Assembly: GCF_035982055.1 (NCBI RefSeq)
Contig: NZ_CP108427.1
Coordinates: 8,059,001 to 8,123,000, forward strand
Direction of reading: 5' to 3'
Length of the DNA: 64,000 nt
DNA from: Streptomyces sp. NBC_01288
GTDB taxonomy: Bacteria; Actinomycetota; Actinomycetes; Streptomycetales; Streptomycetaceae
The translations under genes and the position numbers were made by a program. Below the pieces are notes generated by a model that was not told the origin of the DNA, made no database searches, and was given only the letters and a program-made list of their open reading frames with translations. Shown one piece after another: positions 1-8,085 of the stretch. Numbering within the stretch: position 1 is the first letter of the stretch; every line of letters starts with the position of its first letter.

Positions 1-27
1 GCCCGCACTTCCACGGGGGGTGCGGGC
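1..27. terminator. Hairpin at window edge, probable terminator of an upstream gene
   Basis: An 8-bp perfect inverted repeat (GCCCGCAC at 1-8, GTGCGGGC at 20-27) with an 11-base loop lies just before the promoter of the first gene. The gene it would terminate is outside the window, so the role is inferred. Confidence 0.45.
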
Positions 28-62
28 CACACCCATGTCCGGACAAGGGTGCGGGTGAGCCA

Positions 63-97
63 TTGACATCTAACATTTCAGTTCTACTATTCGATGC
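63..97 (+). promoter_or_regulatory. Promoter of the GntR-acdS operon, probably leaderless
   Basis: TTGACA at 63-68 is a consensus -35 box and TACTAT at 85-90 a good -10 box, with 16 bp between them. The first ATG (98) is 7 bases after the -10 box, where transcription would begin, so the message is predicted to have no leader and no ribosome binding site. The AT-rich stretch between the boxes stands out in this GC-rich DNA and may hold the regulator's own operator. Confidence 0.6.
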
Positions 98-745
98 ATG
101 GAAGCCCTACGGCCCGTCCCGCGCACCCTCCTCCGCGACCGCGCCTACGAAGCCATCCGCGACGCCATCGTGGCCGGTGACATCGAGCCCGGCGCGGTGG
201 TGCGGGATGCCGATCTCGCCGAGCGGCTCGGGTTGTCGCGCGCACCGGTACGGGAGGCGTTCTCGCGGCTGGTGGAGGAGGGGCTGCTGGAGAGCAAGCC
301 GCAGAGCTACACCCGGGTGACGCCGGTCGTGGCCGCCGAGGTGCGGGACGCCGCCGCCGTGGTCGGGGCCATGCACGAGTTGGTGACCCGGGTCGCCGTA
401 CCCCTCCTGCGGGACACCGACGTTGATGTGATGCGTGCGGCCAACGACCGGTTCGCCGCCGCCGTGGCCGCCGGTGACGTGGACGCGGCCCTGCGCGCCG
501 ACGACGAACTCCACGACGTACCGGTGCGGGTGAGCGGCAATCGCGCCGCCGCCGCCACCATCTCCCGTTACACCCCGCTCATCCGCCGACTGGAGCGACG
601 ACGCTTCGGCGAGGGCGGCTCATGCCGCTCGGCCGGACTGCACGAGCGGCTGATCGAGGCCTGCGCCGAAGGTGACACGGACGGTGCGGTCCGCGTCACG
701 GCCGACATCTGGCACACCCTCGCGGACCTGGCCGACGCCGACTGA
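98..745 (+). CDS. GntR-family (FadR/FCD type) transcriptional regulator
   Basis: 215 aa DNA-binding regulator. An N-terminal winged helix (about residues 10-75) has the GntR pattern: a predicted helix, an 'AERLGLSRAPVREAFSRL' recognition segment and a wing. An all-helical C-terminal domain of about 130 residues resembles the FCD ligand domain, which usually binds organic acids through a metal site. The gene lies 13 bp upstream of acdS on the same strand, so it probably controls ACC deaminase; the effector may be ACC or a related amino acid (inference). The start at 98 is set by the promoter just before it. Confidence 0.85.
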   Translation: MEALRPVPRTLLRDRAYEAIRDAIVAGDIEPGAVVRDADLAERLGLSRAPVREAFSRLVEEGLLESKPQSYTRVTPVVAAEVRDAAAVVGAMHELVTRVAVPLLRDTDVDVMRAANDRFAAAVAAGDVDAALRADDELHDVPVRVSGNRAAAATISRYTPLIRRLERRRFGEGGSCRSAGLHERLIEACAEGDTDGAVRVTADIWHTLADLADAD

Positions 746-758
746 CCCTGGAGAACTC

Positions 759-1775
759 ATGTCCCTTTCCTCGTACGACCGTTACCCCCTCCTCTTCGGC
801 CCCTCGCCCGTCCACCCGCTGGAGCGCCTCACCGCGCACCTCGGCGGCGCCGCCCTGTGGGCCAAGCGCGAGGACTGCAACTCCGGTGTCGCGTACGGCG
901 GCAACAAGACCCGCAAGCTGGAGTACCTCGTCGCCGACGCCCTCGCGAAGGGCTGCGACACCCTCGTCTCGATCGGCGGCGTGCAGTCCAACCACACCCG
1001 CCAGGTCGCGGCCTGCGCCGCCCGCGCCGGGCTCAAGTGCGTGCTGATCCAGGAGAGTTGGGTGGAGTGGCCCGACTCCGTCTACGACAAGGTCGGCAAC
1101 ATCCTGATCAGCCGCCTCGCCGGAGCGGACGTACGCCTGGTGAAGGCCGGGTTCGGCATCGGCTTCAAGGAGAGCTGGGAGCAGGCGCTGAGGGAGGTCG
1201 AGGAGGGCGGCGGAAAGCCGTACGCCATCCCGGCCGGCGCCTCCGACCACCCGCTCGGCGGCCTCGGCTTCGCCAACTGGGCCCACGAAGTCGCCCAACA
1301 GGAACAGGAGTTGGGCGTCTTCTTCGACACCGTGGTGGTGTGCTCGGTGACCGGCTCCACCCAGGCCGGCATGGTCGCCGGGTTCCGGTCGATCGAGGAG
1401 GCGGGCGGCCGCGAGCGCCGGGTGCTCGGCATCGATGCCTCGGCGAAGCCCGCCGAGACCCGCGAGCAGGTGGCCCGCATCGCCCAGAGCACCGCCCAAC
1501 TGATCGGCGTCAAGCGTGAGTTGACCCTCGACGACGTCGAACTCGACGACCGCTACCACGCCGGCATCTACGGCATCCCGGACGAGACCACCCTGGAGGC
1601 GATGCGCCTCGCCGCCCGCACCGAGGGAATGGTCACCGACCCTGTCTATGAGGGCAAGTCCATGGCCGGGATGATCGACCTGGTCGCCCGCGGTGAGATC
1701 GCCGCCGACTCCACCGTGCTCTACGCCCACCTCGGCGGCCAGCCCGCGCTGAACGCGTACAGCGCGCTGTTCTAG
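759..1775 (+). CDS. acdS: 1-aminocyclopropane-1-carboxylate deaminase
   Basis: PLP enzyme of the tryptophan-synthase-beta fold that cleaves the ethylene precursor ACC to 2-oxobutyrate and ammonia, a trait of plant-associated bacteria. The 338 aa length equals that of characterised AcdS. The PLP lysine is K50 in GGNKTRK, and the SNHTRQ motif follows. E298 (VYEGKSM) and L325 (YAHLGGQ) have the same 27-residue spacing as the Glu295/Leu322 pair that separates true ACC deaminases from D-cysteine desulfhydrases. The frame is open upstream from 672, but ATG 759 matches the family N-terminus and follows a GGAGAA ribosome site. Its TAG stop overlaps the stop of the convergent MFS gene. Confidence 0.93.
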   Translation: MSLSSYDRYPLLFGPSPVHPLERLTAHLGGAALWAKREDCNSGVAYGGNKTRKLEYLVADALAKGCDTLVSIGGVQSNHTRQVAACAARAGLKCVLIQESWVEWPDSVYDKVGNILISRLAGADVRLVKAGFGIGFKESWEQALREVEEGGGKPYAIPAGASDHPLGGLGFANWAHEVAQQEQELGVFFDTVVVCSVTGSTQAGMVAGFRSIEEAGGRERRVLGIDASAKPAETREQVARIAQSTAQLIGVKRELTLDDVELDDRYHAGIYGIPDETTLEAMRLAARTEGMVTDPVYEGKSMAGMIDLVARGEIAADSTVLYAHLGGQPALNAYSALF

Positions 1776-3232
1776 GGAGCCTTCGCGGCAGCCCTCCCGG
1801 CCCCCTCGGTCTTCCTCCCGGTGATCACGAACGCCGACACCAGCAGCGCGGTCAGGGCGATCAGCGCGCCGACGCCGAACGCCCTGGCCGATCCGTGGAC
1901 GAGGATCTCGGACGGTGACCCGGTCGCGTGCCGGGTCGCCGTGCCGAACACCGTGACCAGGATGGACAGTCCGAGGGTGCCGCCGAGCCACTGGAGGGTC
2001 TGAAGGAGACCGGACGCGGCGCCCGCCTCGCGGGGTGCGATGCCCGCGAGGATCGTCGCGTTGAGTGGCATGAAGCTGAGGCCGACGCCCAGGCCCATGA
2101 GGACGAGCGGGCCGAGCAGTCCGGTCAAGTAGTCGTCGCCCGGGCGGAGTTGCCACAGCCACCCGGCCGAGGTGACGAGCAGGGCCATGCCCGTGAGCAG
2201 CACCGGCTTGGCGCCGAAGCGGGCCAGCAGGCGCGGTACGAGACGCACGACCGTGAACAGCGCCAGCGTCATCGGCAGGAACGCGAAGCCCGCGCGCAAC
2301 GGGCTGTAGTCCAGGACCCGTTGGCTGATCAGGGTGAGGAAGTAGAACGCGCCGAACATGCCGGCCGGCAGCAGCAGGACGCCCGCGTAGCCGCCCGCGC
2401 GGTTGCGGCTCGCGAACAGGCGCAGCGGCATGATGGGTTGGGCGGCGCGGGACTCGACCAGGGTGAAGCCCGCCAGCAGGGCCGCCGCGAAACTGAACCC
2501 CAACTGCGCCTGCGCGTCGCCCCATCCGTCCGACGAGACCCGGATGAACGCGTACACCAGCGAGGTCATCCCGGCGGTGCCGGTGAGCGCGCCCGCCGCG
2601 TCGAACTGCCCTGCGTGGCGCGGGGTTTCGCCGACGAAGCGGGGGAGGGCGAGAGCGACCGCGACACCGATCGGCACATTGATCAGCAGGGACCAGCGCC
2701 AGGATGCCCAGGAGGTCAGCATGCCGCCGATGACCAGGCCTATCGAGGCGCCGATGCCGGCCATGGAGGTGTAGATGCCGAGCGCGTGGTGACGGCGCGG
2801 GCCCTCCGGGAAGTTGGTGGTGATCAGGGCGAGCGTGTTGGGCGCGATGAGCGCGGCGCCCACACCCTGTAGTGAGCGGGCCGCGAGCAGCCAGGCGCTG
2901 TCGGTGGCGAGTCCGCCGAGCAGGGAGGACGTGGCGAAGAGCAGGACACCGATCGTGAGCGTACGGCGGCGGCCCGCGATGTCTCCGACCCGGCCGCCCA
3001 GCAGAAGCAGCCCGCCGAAGGCGAGCGTGTAGGAGTTGAGGACCCAGGACAGCCCGGTGGGGCTGAAGCCGAGATCCTTCTGGATGGCGGGCAGTGCGAC
3101 GTTGACGACGGTGGAGTCGACGCCGACCATCAAGTAGGCGGCGACGACGACGAAGAGGACGGTGCCGAGCCTGGCGGGTCGGGGTGGTGCGGAGAGAGCA
3201 TCGGTGGTGGACGGTGCGGACGGGGTGGACAT
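1772..3232 (-). CDS. MFS drug efflux transporter (DHA2/EmrB-QacA type)
   Basis: Proton-driven exporter of the 14-helix DHA2 family, 486 aa. The first helix is followed by VGVDSTVVNVALPAI, matching the family's 'D.(T/S)VVNVALP' motif; 'LNSYTLAFGGLLLLGGRVGDIAGRR' contains motif A and motif C-like glycine/proline residues occur in helix 5. ATG 3232 was chosen because GGGAGAA precedes it and the residues upstream of it are not conserved-looking. It is divergent from a TetR gene across a perfect dyad, the usual repressor/pump layout. The substrate cannot be read from sequence; a toxic hydrophobic compound is likely. Confidence 0.88.
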   Translation of the reverse strand: MSTPSAPSTTDALSAPPRPARLGTVLFVVVAAYLMVGVDSTVVNVALPAIQKDLGFSPTGLSWVLNSYTLAFGGLLLLGGRVGDIAGRRRTLTIGVLLFATSSLLGGLATDSAWLLAARSLQGVGAALIAPNTLALITTNFPEGPRRHHALGIYTSMAGIGASIGLVIGGMLTSWASWRWSLLINVPIGVAVALALPRFVGETPRHAGQFDAAGALTGTAGMTSLVYAFIRVSSDGWGDAQAQLGFSFAAALLAGFTLVESRAAQPIMPLRLFASRNRAGGYAGVLLLPAGMFGAFYFLTLISQRVLDYSPLRAGFAFLPMTLALFTVVRLVPRLLARFGAKPVLLTGMALLVTSAGWLWQLRPGDDYLTGLLGPLVLMGLGVGLSFMPLNATILAGIAPREAGAASGLLQTLQWLGGTLGLSILVTVFGTATRHATGSPSEILVHGSARAFGVGALIALTALLVSAFVITGRKTEGAGRAAAKAP

Positions 3233-3301
3233 GGAGTTCTCCCGGTCTGGCGTCCCCGTGTGAAAGGCGTGCGGGCAGCACGGACTGCCCGCAAAGTTAA
3301 G

Positions 3302-3350
3302 CGGGGACTGTCTCCGTTTAGTACTCGGTAAGATACGGAGACAGTCCCCG
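3302..3350. promoter_or_regulatory. TetR operator between MFS pump and its repressor
   Basis: CGGGGACTGTCTCCGT (3302-3317) and its exact reverse complement ACGGAGACAGTCCCCG (3335-3350) flank a 17-base, AT-richer spacer. Each arm is itself a near-palindrome (ACGGAGAC/GTCCCCG), so the site can be read as two TetR-dimer operators in opposite orientation. It sits in the only gap between the divergent genes, 19 bp before the TetR start and 69 bp before the MFS start, where it would cover both promoters. Confidence 0.8.
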
Positions 3351-3369
3351 GTTCGCAAGGAGTATCTGG

Positions 3370-3951
3370 ATGGCGCAGGTCAGACCCATGCGCGCGGACG
3401 CCCGGCGCAACTATGAGCGGCTGCTGAAGGTGGCGGCGGAGGCTTTCGCCGAGCACGGGGAGAACGCGTCCCTCGACGACATCGCCAAGCGCGCGGGCGT
3501 CGGGTCAGGGACGCTGTACCGGCATTTCCCCACCCGGCAGGCGCTGTTGGAGGCGGCCTACGTCGACCGGATCGAGGCGCTCGGGACCCGCGCCGACGAG
3601 CTGGCGAAGGAACTGCCGCCGGGCGAGGCGCTGGCCGAGTGGCTGTACGAGGTGTGCGTCGGCACAAACCAAGTGCGCGGTATGAAGGCCCTGTTGGGCT
3701 CGGCCGTGACGGACGGCGGCAATCTCGCGCTCACGGCCTGCGGTACGCATATGAAGAGCGCGGCACAGCGGCTGGTCGAGGCGGCGCAGCGGGAGGGGAC
3801 CCTGCGTCAGGACATCGAGCCGATCGAGGTCCTGCGGCTCGCCCACGGGGTGTCCACGGCCTCGGAGTTGGCGAACGGGCAGGGCAAGTACATCCGCCGT
3901 TATCTGTCCCTGCTGACGGACGGGCTGCGGCCCGCTGCCCGGTCGGAGTGA
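3370..3951 (+). CDS. TetR-family transcriptional repressor
   Basis: 193 aa. The N-terminal helix-turn-helix (residues about 10-60) reads 'AEAFAEHGENASLDDIAKRAGVGSGTLYRHFPTR', the classic TetR signature. The C-terminal helical domain would bind the inducer, probably a substrate of the divergent MFS pump. AAGGAG lies upstream of the ATG. It is expected to repress itself and the pump by binding the dyad at 3302-3350. Confidence 0.9.
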   Translation: MAQVRPMRADARRNYERLLKVAAEAFAEHGENASLDDIAKRAGVGSGTLYRHFPTRQALLEAAYVDRIEALGTRADELAKELPPGEALAEWLYEVCVGTNQVRGMKALLGSAVTDGGNLALTACGTHMKSAAQRLVEAAQREGTLRQDIEPIEVLRLAHGVSTASELANGQGKYIRRYLSLLTDGLRPAARSE

Positions 3952-3956
3952 ACGCC

Positions 3957-3980
3957 GGGCGCCCCTCGGAAGGGGCGCCC
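3957..3980. terminator. Bidirectional terminator between TetR and TerD genes
   Basis: A perfect 10-bp stem (GGGCGCCCCT / AGGGGCGCCC) with a CGGA tetraloop lies 5 bases after the TetR stop and 28 bases beyond the convergent TerD-gene stop. There is no T-run, as is common for Streptomyces terminators. Confidence 0.75.
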
Positions 3981-4008
3981 GCAGCGGTCGTAGGACTGTG
4001 TGTGGTGG

Positions 4009-5211
4009 TTACAGCGCCTGGGCCGCCGGCTTCACCATGCCTCTCACCGTGCGGGACTTCACGAAGTCGCCCATCGCGGTCATGTCCCACTCGCCGGTGA
4101 ACTGCTTGACCAGCTTGGCCATCATGACGCCGGTCTGGGACTCGGCGTTGGTGAGGTCGAAGCGGACCAGTTCCTCGCCGGTCGCGGCGTCCAGGAGGCG
4201 GCAGTAGGCCTTGGCGACCTCGGTGAACTTCTGGCCGGAGAAGGAGTTGACCGTGAAGACCAGGCCGGTGACCTCCTGGGGGATGCGGCCGAGGTCGACC
4301 ACGATCACCTCGTCGTCACCGCCGCCCTCGCCCGTGAGGTTGTCGCCGGAGTGCTTGATCGCGCCGTTCAGGATCGAGAGCTTGCCGAAGTAGCAGCTGT
4401 CGACGTGGTTGCGCTGCGGGCCGTAGGCGATGACCGACGCGTCCAGGTCGATGTCCTTCCCGCGGTACGCGGGCTCCCAGCCGAGGCCCATCTTGACCTG
4501 GGAGAGGAGCGGGCGGCCGCCCTTGACCAGGGAGACCGTCTGGTTCTTCTGGAGGCTGACGCGGCCCTTGTCGAGGTTGATCTTTCCGGCGCCGAGCGGC
4601 GGTGCGGCGGGCGGCGGCGGGGGAGCCGGGGCAGCCTGCGGTACCGGAGGTGCCACCGGGGTCTGCACCGTCGGAGTGGGCGGGGCCACCGGAGCCGGTG
4701 TCGGAGCCGGTTCCTCCACCGAGACGCCGAAGTCCGTGGCGATGCCCGCCAGGCCGTTCGCGTAGCCCTGGCCTACCGCGCGGGCCTTCCAGACGCCGTT
4801 GCGGAGGTAGATCTCGACGACCACCAAGGCCGTCTCGGCGCCGAGCTGCGGGGGTGTGAAGGTGCCCAGGACGCTGTTGTCGTCCGCGTTGCGGATCGTG
4901 GCCGTGGGTTCGACGCCCTGGAAGCTCTGGCCGGCCGCGTCCGGGCTGGCGGTGACGACGATCTTCTCGATGCCCGGCGGGACGGCGCCGGTGTCGACGG
5001 TGATCGCGTCGGGTGCCGTACCGCCGCCGGAGCGGTAGGTCACGCCGGGGCCCGTCGGCTGGTTGTAGAAGATGAAGTCGTCGTCGGAGCGCACCTTGCC
5101 GTCGCCCGTGAGCAGCAGGCCCGATACGTCGAGCCGCACCGGGGCGGCGACGTCCACCGTCACGCGCGCGGCGGAGAGAGGGATGTTCGAGCCGGGGGTC
5201 ATAGCTGTCAT
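4009..5211 (-). CDS. Double TerD-domain stress protein
   Basis: 400 aa. Two TerD folds (about residues 3-170 and 225-400) are joined by a proline/alanine-rich linker (about 172-222, with PAP, PVAPP and APPPPP runs). Each TerD half carries DDDFIFYNQ- or YFGK-type and 'GGGDDE' acidic segments that bind calcium in the family. Cytoplasmic TerD proteins are linked to tellurite resistance and stress signalling, and Streptomyces has many copies. ATG 5211 begins the first TerD domain (MTAMTPGSNIPL); the same frame is open far upstream but that part is the shadow of the dehydrogenase gene. It stands alone 104 bp downstream of the polyol operon and is probably transcribed separately. Confidence 0.85.
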   Translation of the reverse strand: MTAMTPGSNIPLSAARVTVDVAAPVRLDVSGLLLTGDGKVRSDDDFIFYNQPTGPGVTYRSGGGTAPDAITVDTGAVPPGIEKIVVTASPDAAGQSFQGVEPTATIRNADDNSVLGTFTPPQLGAETALVVVEIYLRNGVWKARAVGQGYANGLAGIATDFGVSVEEPAPTPAPVAPPTPTVQTPVAPPVPQAAPAPPPPPAAPPLGAGKINLDKGRVSLQKNQTVSLVKGGRPLLSQVKMGLGWEPAYRGKDIDLDASVIAYGPQRNHVDSCYFGKLSILNGAIKHSGDNLTGEGGGDDEVIVVDLGRIPQEVTGLVFTVNSFSGQKFTEVAKAYCRLLDAATGEELVRFDLTNAESQTGVMMAKLVKQFTGEWDMTAMGDFVKSRTVRGMVKPAAQAL

Positions 5212-5315
5212 GACTCGTGAACGACCGAGACCATTTTGCCGTTCCCTTACCAAGCGACCAATTGGCCAACCCTTGGAACCACCGGCTCGAAACCGCCCCT
5301 GATCCCGCCCGCGGG

Positions 5316-6305
5316 CTAGGGAATCACCACGATCTTCCGGCCCACTCCCGCCGCGAACTGCTCCAGCGCCTGCGGATACCGCTCCAGCTCGATCCGGTCG
5401 CTGATGAAGATCTCCGGGTCGAGGACCCCGTTCGCGAACAGCTCCGCAGCCCGCTCGAAGCTGTGCAGCACCGCCATGGAGCCGGTGATGGTGATCTCCT
5501 GGTTGTAGATGCGGTACGGGTCGATCGACACCCGGGTCGCGTAGTCGGCCACCCCGAACTGGAGGAACGTGCCCGCCTTCGCCACCCGGTCCAGGCCGTC
5601 CTGGATCGCCGCCGCGTTGCCGGTCGCGTCGACCACGAGGTCCCAGCCCTGCGGCCGGTCCAGCTCGTCCGCGTTCGCCGCGGAGCCGGAGACACCGAGC
5701 GTGCGGGCGGTCTCCAGGCGGGCCGGGTTCAGGTCCACGATGTCGACGCTCGCCGCGCCGGTGCGCTTGGCCAGCTCCAGCATCATCAGGCCCATGGTCC
5801 CGGAGCCGTAGATCAGGACGTGCGCGCCGAGGCGGGACTTGAGGACGTCGTAGCCGCGCACCGCGCACGACAGCGGCTCCACGAGGGCCGCGTCCTGGGT
5901 GCGGACGTGCTCGGGGAGCTTCACGCAGTTCGCCACCGGGGCGAGTGCGTACTGGGCCGCGCCGCCCGCCGTGGTGACGCCGATCGCGGCCCAGCGTTCG
6001 CAGAGGTTGTTGTGTCCGTTGCGGCACTGCCGGCACTCGTAGCAGTAGAGGGACGGGTCTACGGCTACTTGGTCGCCGACCGAGACCTCGGTGACCTGGG
6101 TGCCGACCGCGACGATCTCGCCGGCGAACTCGTGGCCCGGCACGATCGGCAGCTTGGGCGCGAACTCGCCCTGGAGGATGTGCAGATCGGTGCCGCACAG
6201 CCCGCAGGCGGCGACCTCGACGACGACCTCGCGGGGACCCGGCGTCGGGTCCGGGACCTCGGTGACGACGGCGCGGCCCACGGACTCGATGACGGCGGCC
6301 TTCAT
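5316..6305 (-). CDS. Zinc-dependent alcohol (sorbitol-type) dehydrogenase
   Basis: 329 aa medium-chain dehydrogenase, probably oxidising a sugar alcohol with NAD+. The catalytic zinc ligand C37 lies in CGLCGTD and GHE is at 57-59. The structural zinc is held by C88, C91, C94 and C102. A Rossmann segment 'IYGSGTMGLMMLELAKRTGA' follows in the second half. The start (ATG 6305) overlaps the stop of the upstream permease gene by 4 bp, so translation is coupled. As last gene of the DeoR-ABC operon it likely performs the first step on the imported polyol (for example sorbitol, mannitol or arabitol); which one is not decided by sequence. Confidence 0.87.
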   Translation of the reverse strand: MKAAVIESVGRAVVTEVPDPTPGPREVVVEVAACGLCGTDLHILQGEFAPKLPIVPGHEFAGEIVAVGTQVTEVSVGDQVAVDPSLYCYECRQCRNGHNNLCERWAAIGVTTAGGAAQYALAPVANCVKLPEHVRTQDAALVEPLSCAVRGYDVLKSRLGAHVLIYGSGTMGLMMLELAKRTGAASVDIVDLNPARLETARTLGVSGSAANADELDRPQGWDLVVDATGNAAAIQDGLDRVAKAGTFLQFGVADYATRVSIDPYRIYNQEITITGSMAVLHSFERAAELFANGVLDPEIFISDRIELERYPQALEQFAAGVGRKIVVIP

Positions 6306-7150
6306 TTGACGGCTCCCAAGGAGAGGCCCTGGACCAGCTTGTCCTGGGCGGCGAACCCCGCGGCGAGCACCGGCAGGGAGATGACGAGCGACGCGGCGCA
6401 CACCTTCGCCAGGAACAGGCCCTGGCTGGTGATGAAGCCGGTCAGGAACACCGGGGCGGTCTCGGCGACCACACCCGTGAGGACCCGGGCGAACAGCAGC
6501 TCGTTCCAGCTGAAGATGAAGCAGATGAGAGCTGTCGCGGCAATACCCGGGAGGGAGATCGGGGCCACCACGCGCGCGAGGATGGTCGGCAGCCGGGCGC
6601 CGTCGATCTGCGCCGCCTCGATGACGGCGACCGGGACCTCGGCGAGGAAGGACTGCATCATCCACACCGCGATCGGCAGGTTCATGGAGGTGTAGAGGAT
6701 GACCAGGAGCCAGATGTTGTCCAGCATCCCCGCGTTCTTCGCGAACAGGTAGATCGGCAGCAGGCCCGCCACCACGGGGAGCATCTTCGTGGAGAGGAAG
6801 AAGAACAGGACGTTGGTCCACTTCCTCACTGGGCGGATCGACAGCGCGTAGGCCGCCGGGAACGCCAGCAACAGTACGAAGGCCGTCGAAGCCACGGACG
6901 CGACAAGCGAGTTGACCAGCGCGGGCCAGGGGCTCGCGCCGCCTCCGGTGCCGAAGAAGTCCCGGTAGCCGTCCAGGGTGAGGGCGGCCCCGAAGGACGG
7001 CGGGTTGGTCGCCGCGTCCGTCTCCGAGTGGAAGGACGTCAGCGCCATCCAGGCGATGGGCAGGAAGAACACGATACCGAGGAGCCAGGCCACCAGGCCG
7101 AGGCCCGCTCCTTTGCGGCGGGCACGCACGCGTACGGCGACACTGCTCAT
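6302..7150 (-). CDS. Carbohydrate ABC transporter permease (MalG type)
   Basis: 282 aa inner-membrane permease with about six helices. The EAA loop contacting the ATPase is visible as 'EAAQIDGARLPTILARVVAPISLPG' about 85 residues from the C-terminus. It is the second permease of a CUT1 importer and overlaps both neighbours by 4 bp (ATGA). No ATPase is encoded nearby, so it is presumably energised by a shared MsiK-type ATPase elsewhere, as in other Streptomyces sugar importers. Confidence 0.9.
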   Translation of the reverse strand: MSSVAVRVRARRKGAGLGLVAWLLGIVFFLPIAWMALTSFHSETDAATNPPSFGAALTLDGYRDFFGTGGGASPWPALVNSLVASVASTAFVLLLAFPAAYALSIRPVRKWTNVLFFFLSTKMLPVVAGLLPIYLFAKNAGMLDNIWLLVILYTSMNLPIAVWMMQSFLAEVPVAVIEAAQIDGARLPTILARVVAPISLPGIAATALICFIFSWNELLFARVLTGVVAETAPVFLTGFITSQGLFLAKVCAASLVISLPVLAAGFAAQDKLVQGLSLGAVK

Positions 7151-8085
7151 GCGTGGGACGCCTCCTCACGGAACAGGGACGACACGACGCGCAGGGCGAA
7201 GGTCGCGATGATGATCGAGCCGATGACGACCAGGACACCGGCCGCCGAGGCGAGACCGTTCTCGTGGGCCTGGTAGAAGCTCTGGTAGACGGTGTAGGGC
7301 AGATTGGCGGTGCCCAGGCCGCCCGACGTGATCGTGAAGACCGCGTCGAAGTTCTGCACGATGTAGATCGAGCCCAGCAGACCGCCGAGTTCGAGGTAGC
7401 GGCGCAGGTGCGGGAGGGTCAGATAGCGGAAGACCTGCCAGTCGTTCGCGCCGTCCACCTTCGCGGCCTCGATCTGCTGCTGGTCGCGGCTCTGTAGCCC
7501 GGCCAGCAGGATCAGCATCATGAACGGCGTCCACTGCCACACCAGTGATGCCTCGACCGCGAGCAGCGGAGTGTTGGAGATCCAGTCCGGCTGTGGGCCG
7601 CCCACATAGTGCAACAGCCCATTGAGCAGGCCGTATTCAGGGTTGTAGAGCACATGCTTCCAGAGCAGGGCCGCGGCCACCGGCACCACCAGGAACGGGG
7701 CGATCAGCAGCGTGCGGACGAAGCCCCGGCCGCGGAACTTCCGGTCCAGGAGCAGCGCGAGCAGCAGGCCCAGGACCAGGCTGGCCAGCACCACCGCCAC
7801 GGTGAGCAGGATGGTCGTCCACACCGAGTGGCGCAGGTCCGCGTCGGTCAGGACCTGGTGGTAGTTGTCGAGACCGGTGAAGTGCCGGGCCTTCGGGTAG
7901 AGGGCGTTCCAGTCGAAGAACGAGATCACCAGCGTGGCCACGAACGGGAGTTGGGTCACGACGATCATGAAGATCAGGGCGGGGAGCAGCGGGGCGCGGG
8001 TGGCCCAGGCGCGCAGCTTGTCCGATGGCTGTCGCGCGGTACGGGTCGGACTGGCGGCCAGAGGGGCCGTTGTCGTGGCGGTCAT
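7147..8085 (-). CDS. Carbohydrate ABC transporter permease (MalF type)
   Basis: 312 aa, with a cytoplasmic N-tail of about 35 residues and then about six helices. The EAA motif reads 'EAAKVDGANDWQVFRYLTLPHL'. It pairs with the permease encoded immediately downstream (4-bp overlap). Together with the upstream lipoprotein it forms a polyol/sugar importer. Confidence 0.9.
   Translation of the reverse strand: MTATTTAPLAASPTRTARQPSDKLRAWATRAPLLPALIFMIVVTQLPFVATLVISFFDWNALYPKARHFTGLDNYHQVLTDADLRHSVWTTILLTVAVVLASLVLGLLLALLLDRKFRGRGFVRTLLIAPFLVVPVAAALLWKHVLYNPEYGLLNGLLHYVGGPQPDWISNTPLLAVEASLVWQWTPFMMLILLAGLQSRDQQQIEAAKVDGANDWQVFRYLTLPHLRRYLELGGLLGSIYIVQNFDAVFTITSGGLGTANLPYTVYQSFYQAHENGLASAAGVLVVIGSIIIATFALRVVSSLFREEASHA

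Noticed and set aside
696..3281. 861-codon open frame on the minus strand across acdS and the MFS gene
   Set aside because: It is the low-stop shadow frame of GC-rich DNA. The translation is Arg/Gly/Pro-rich with no domain, and it covers two well-supported genes.
4009..6198. Single long frame suggesting a fusion of dehydrogenase and TerD regions
   Set aside because: The upstream part is out of frame with the dehydrogenase and has no signature; the TerD protein starts cleanly at 5211 after a 104-bp gap.
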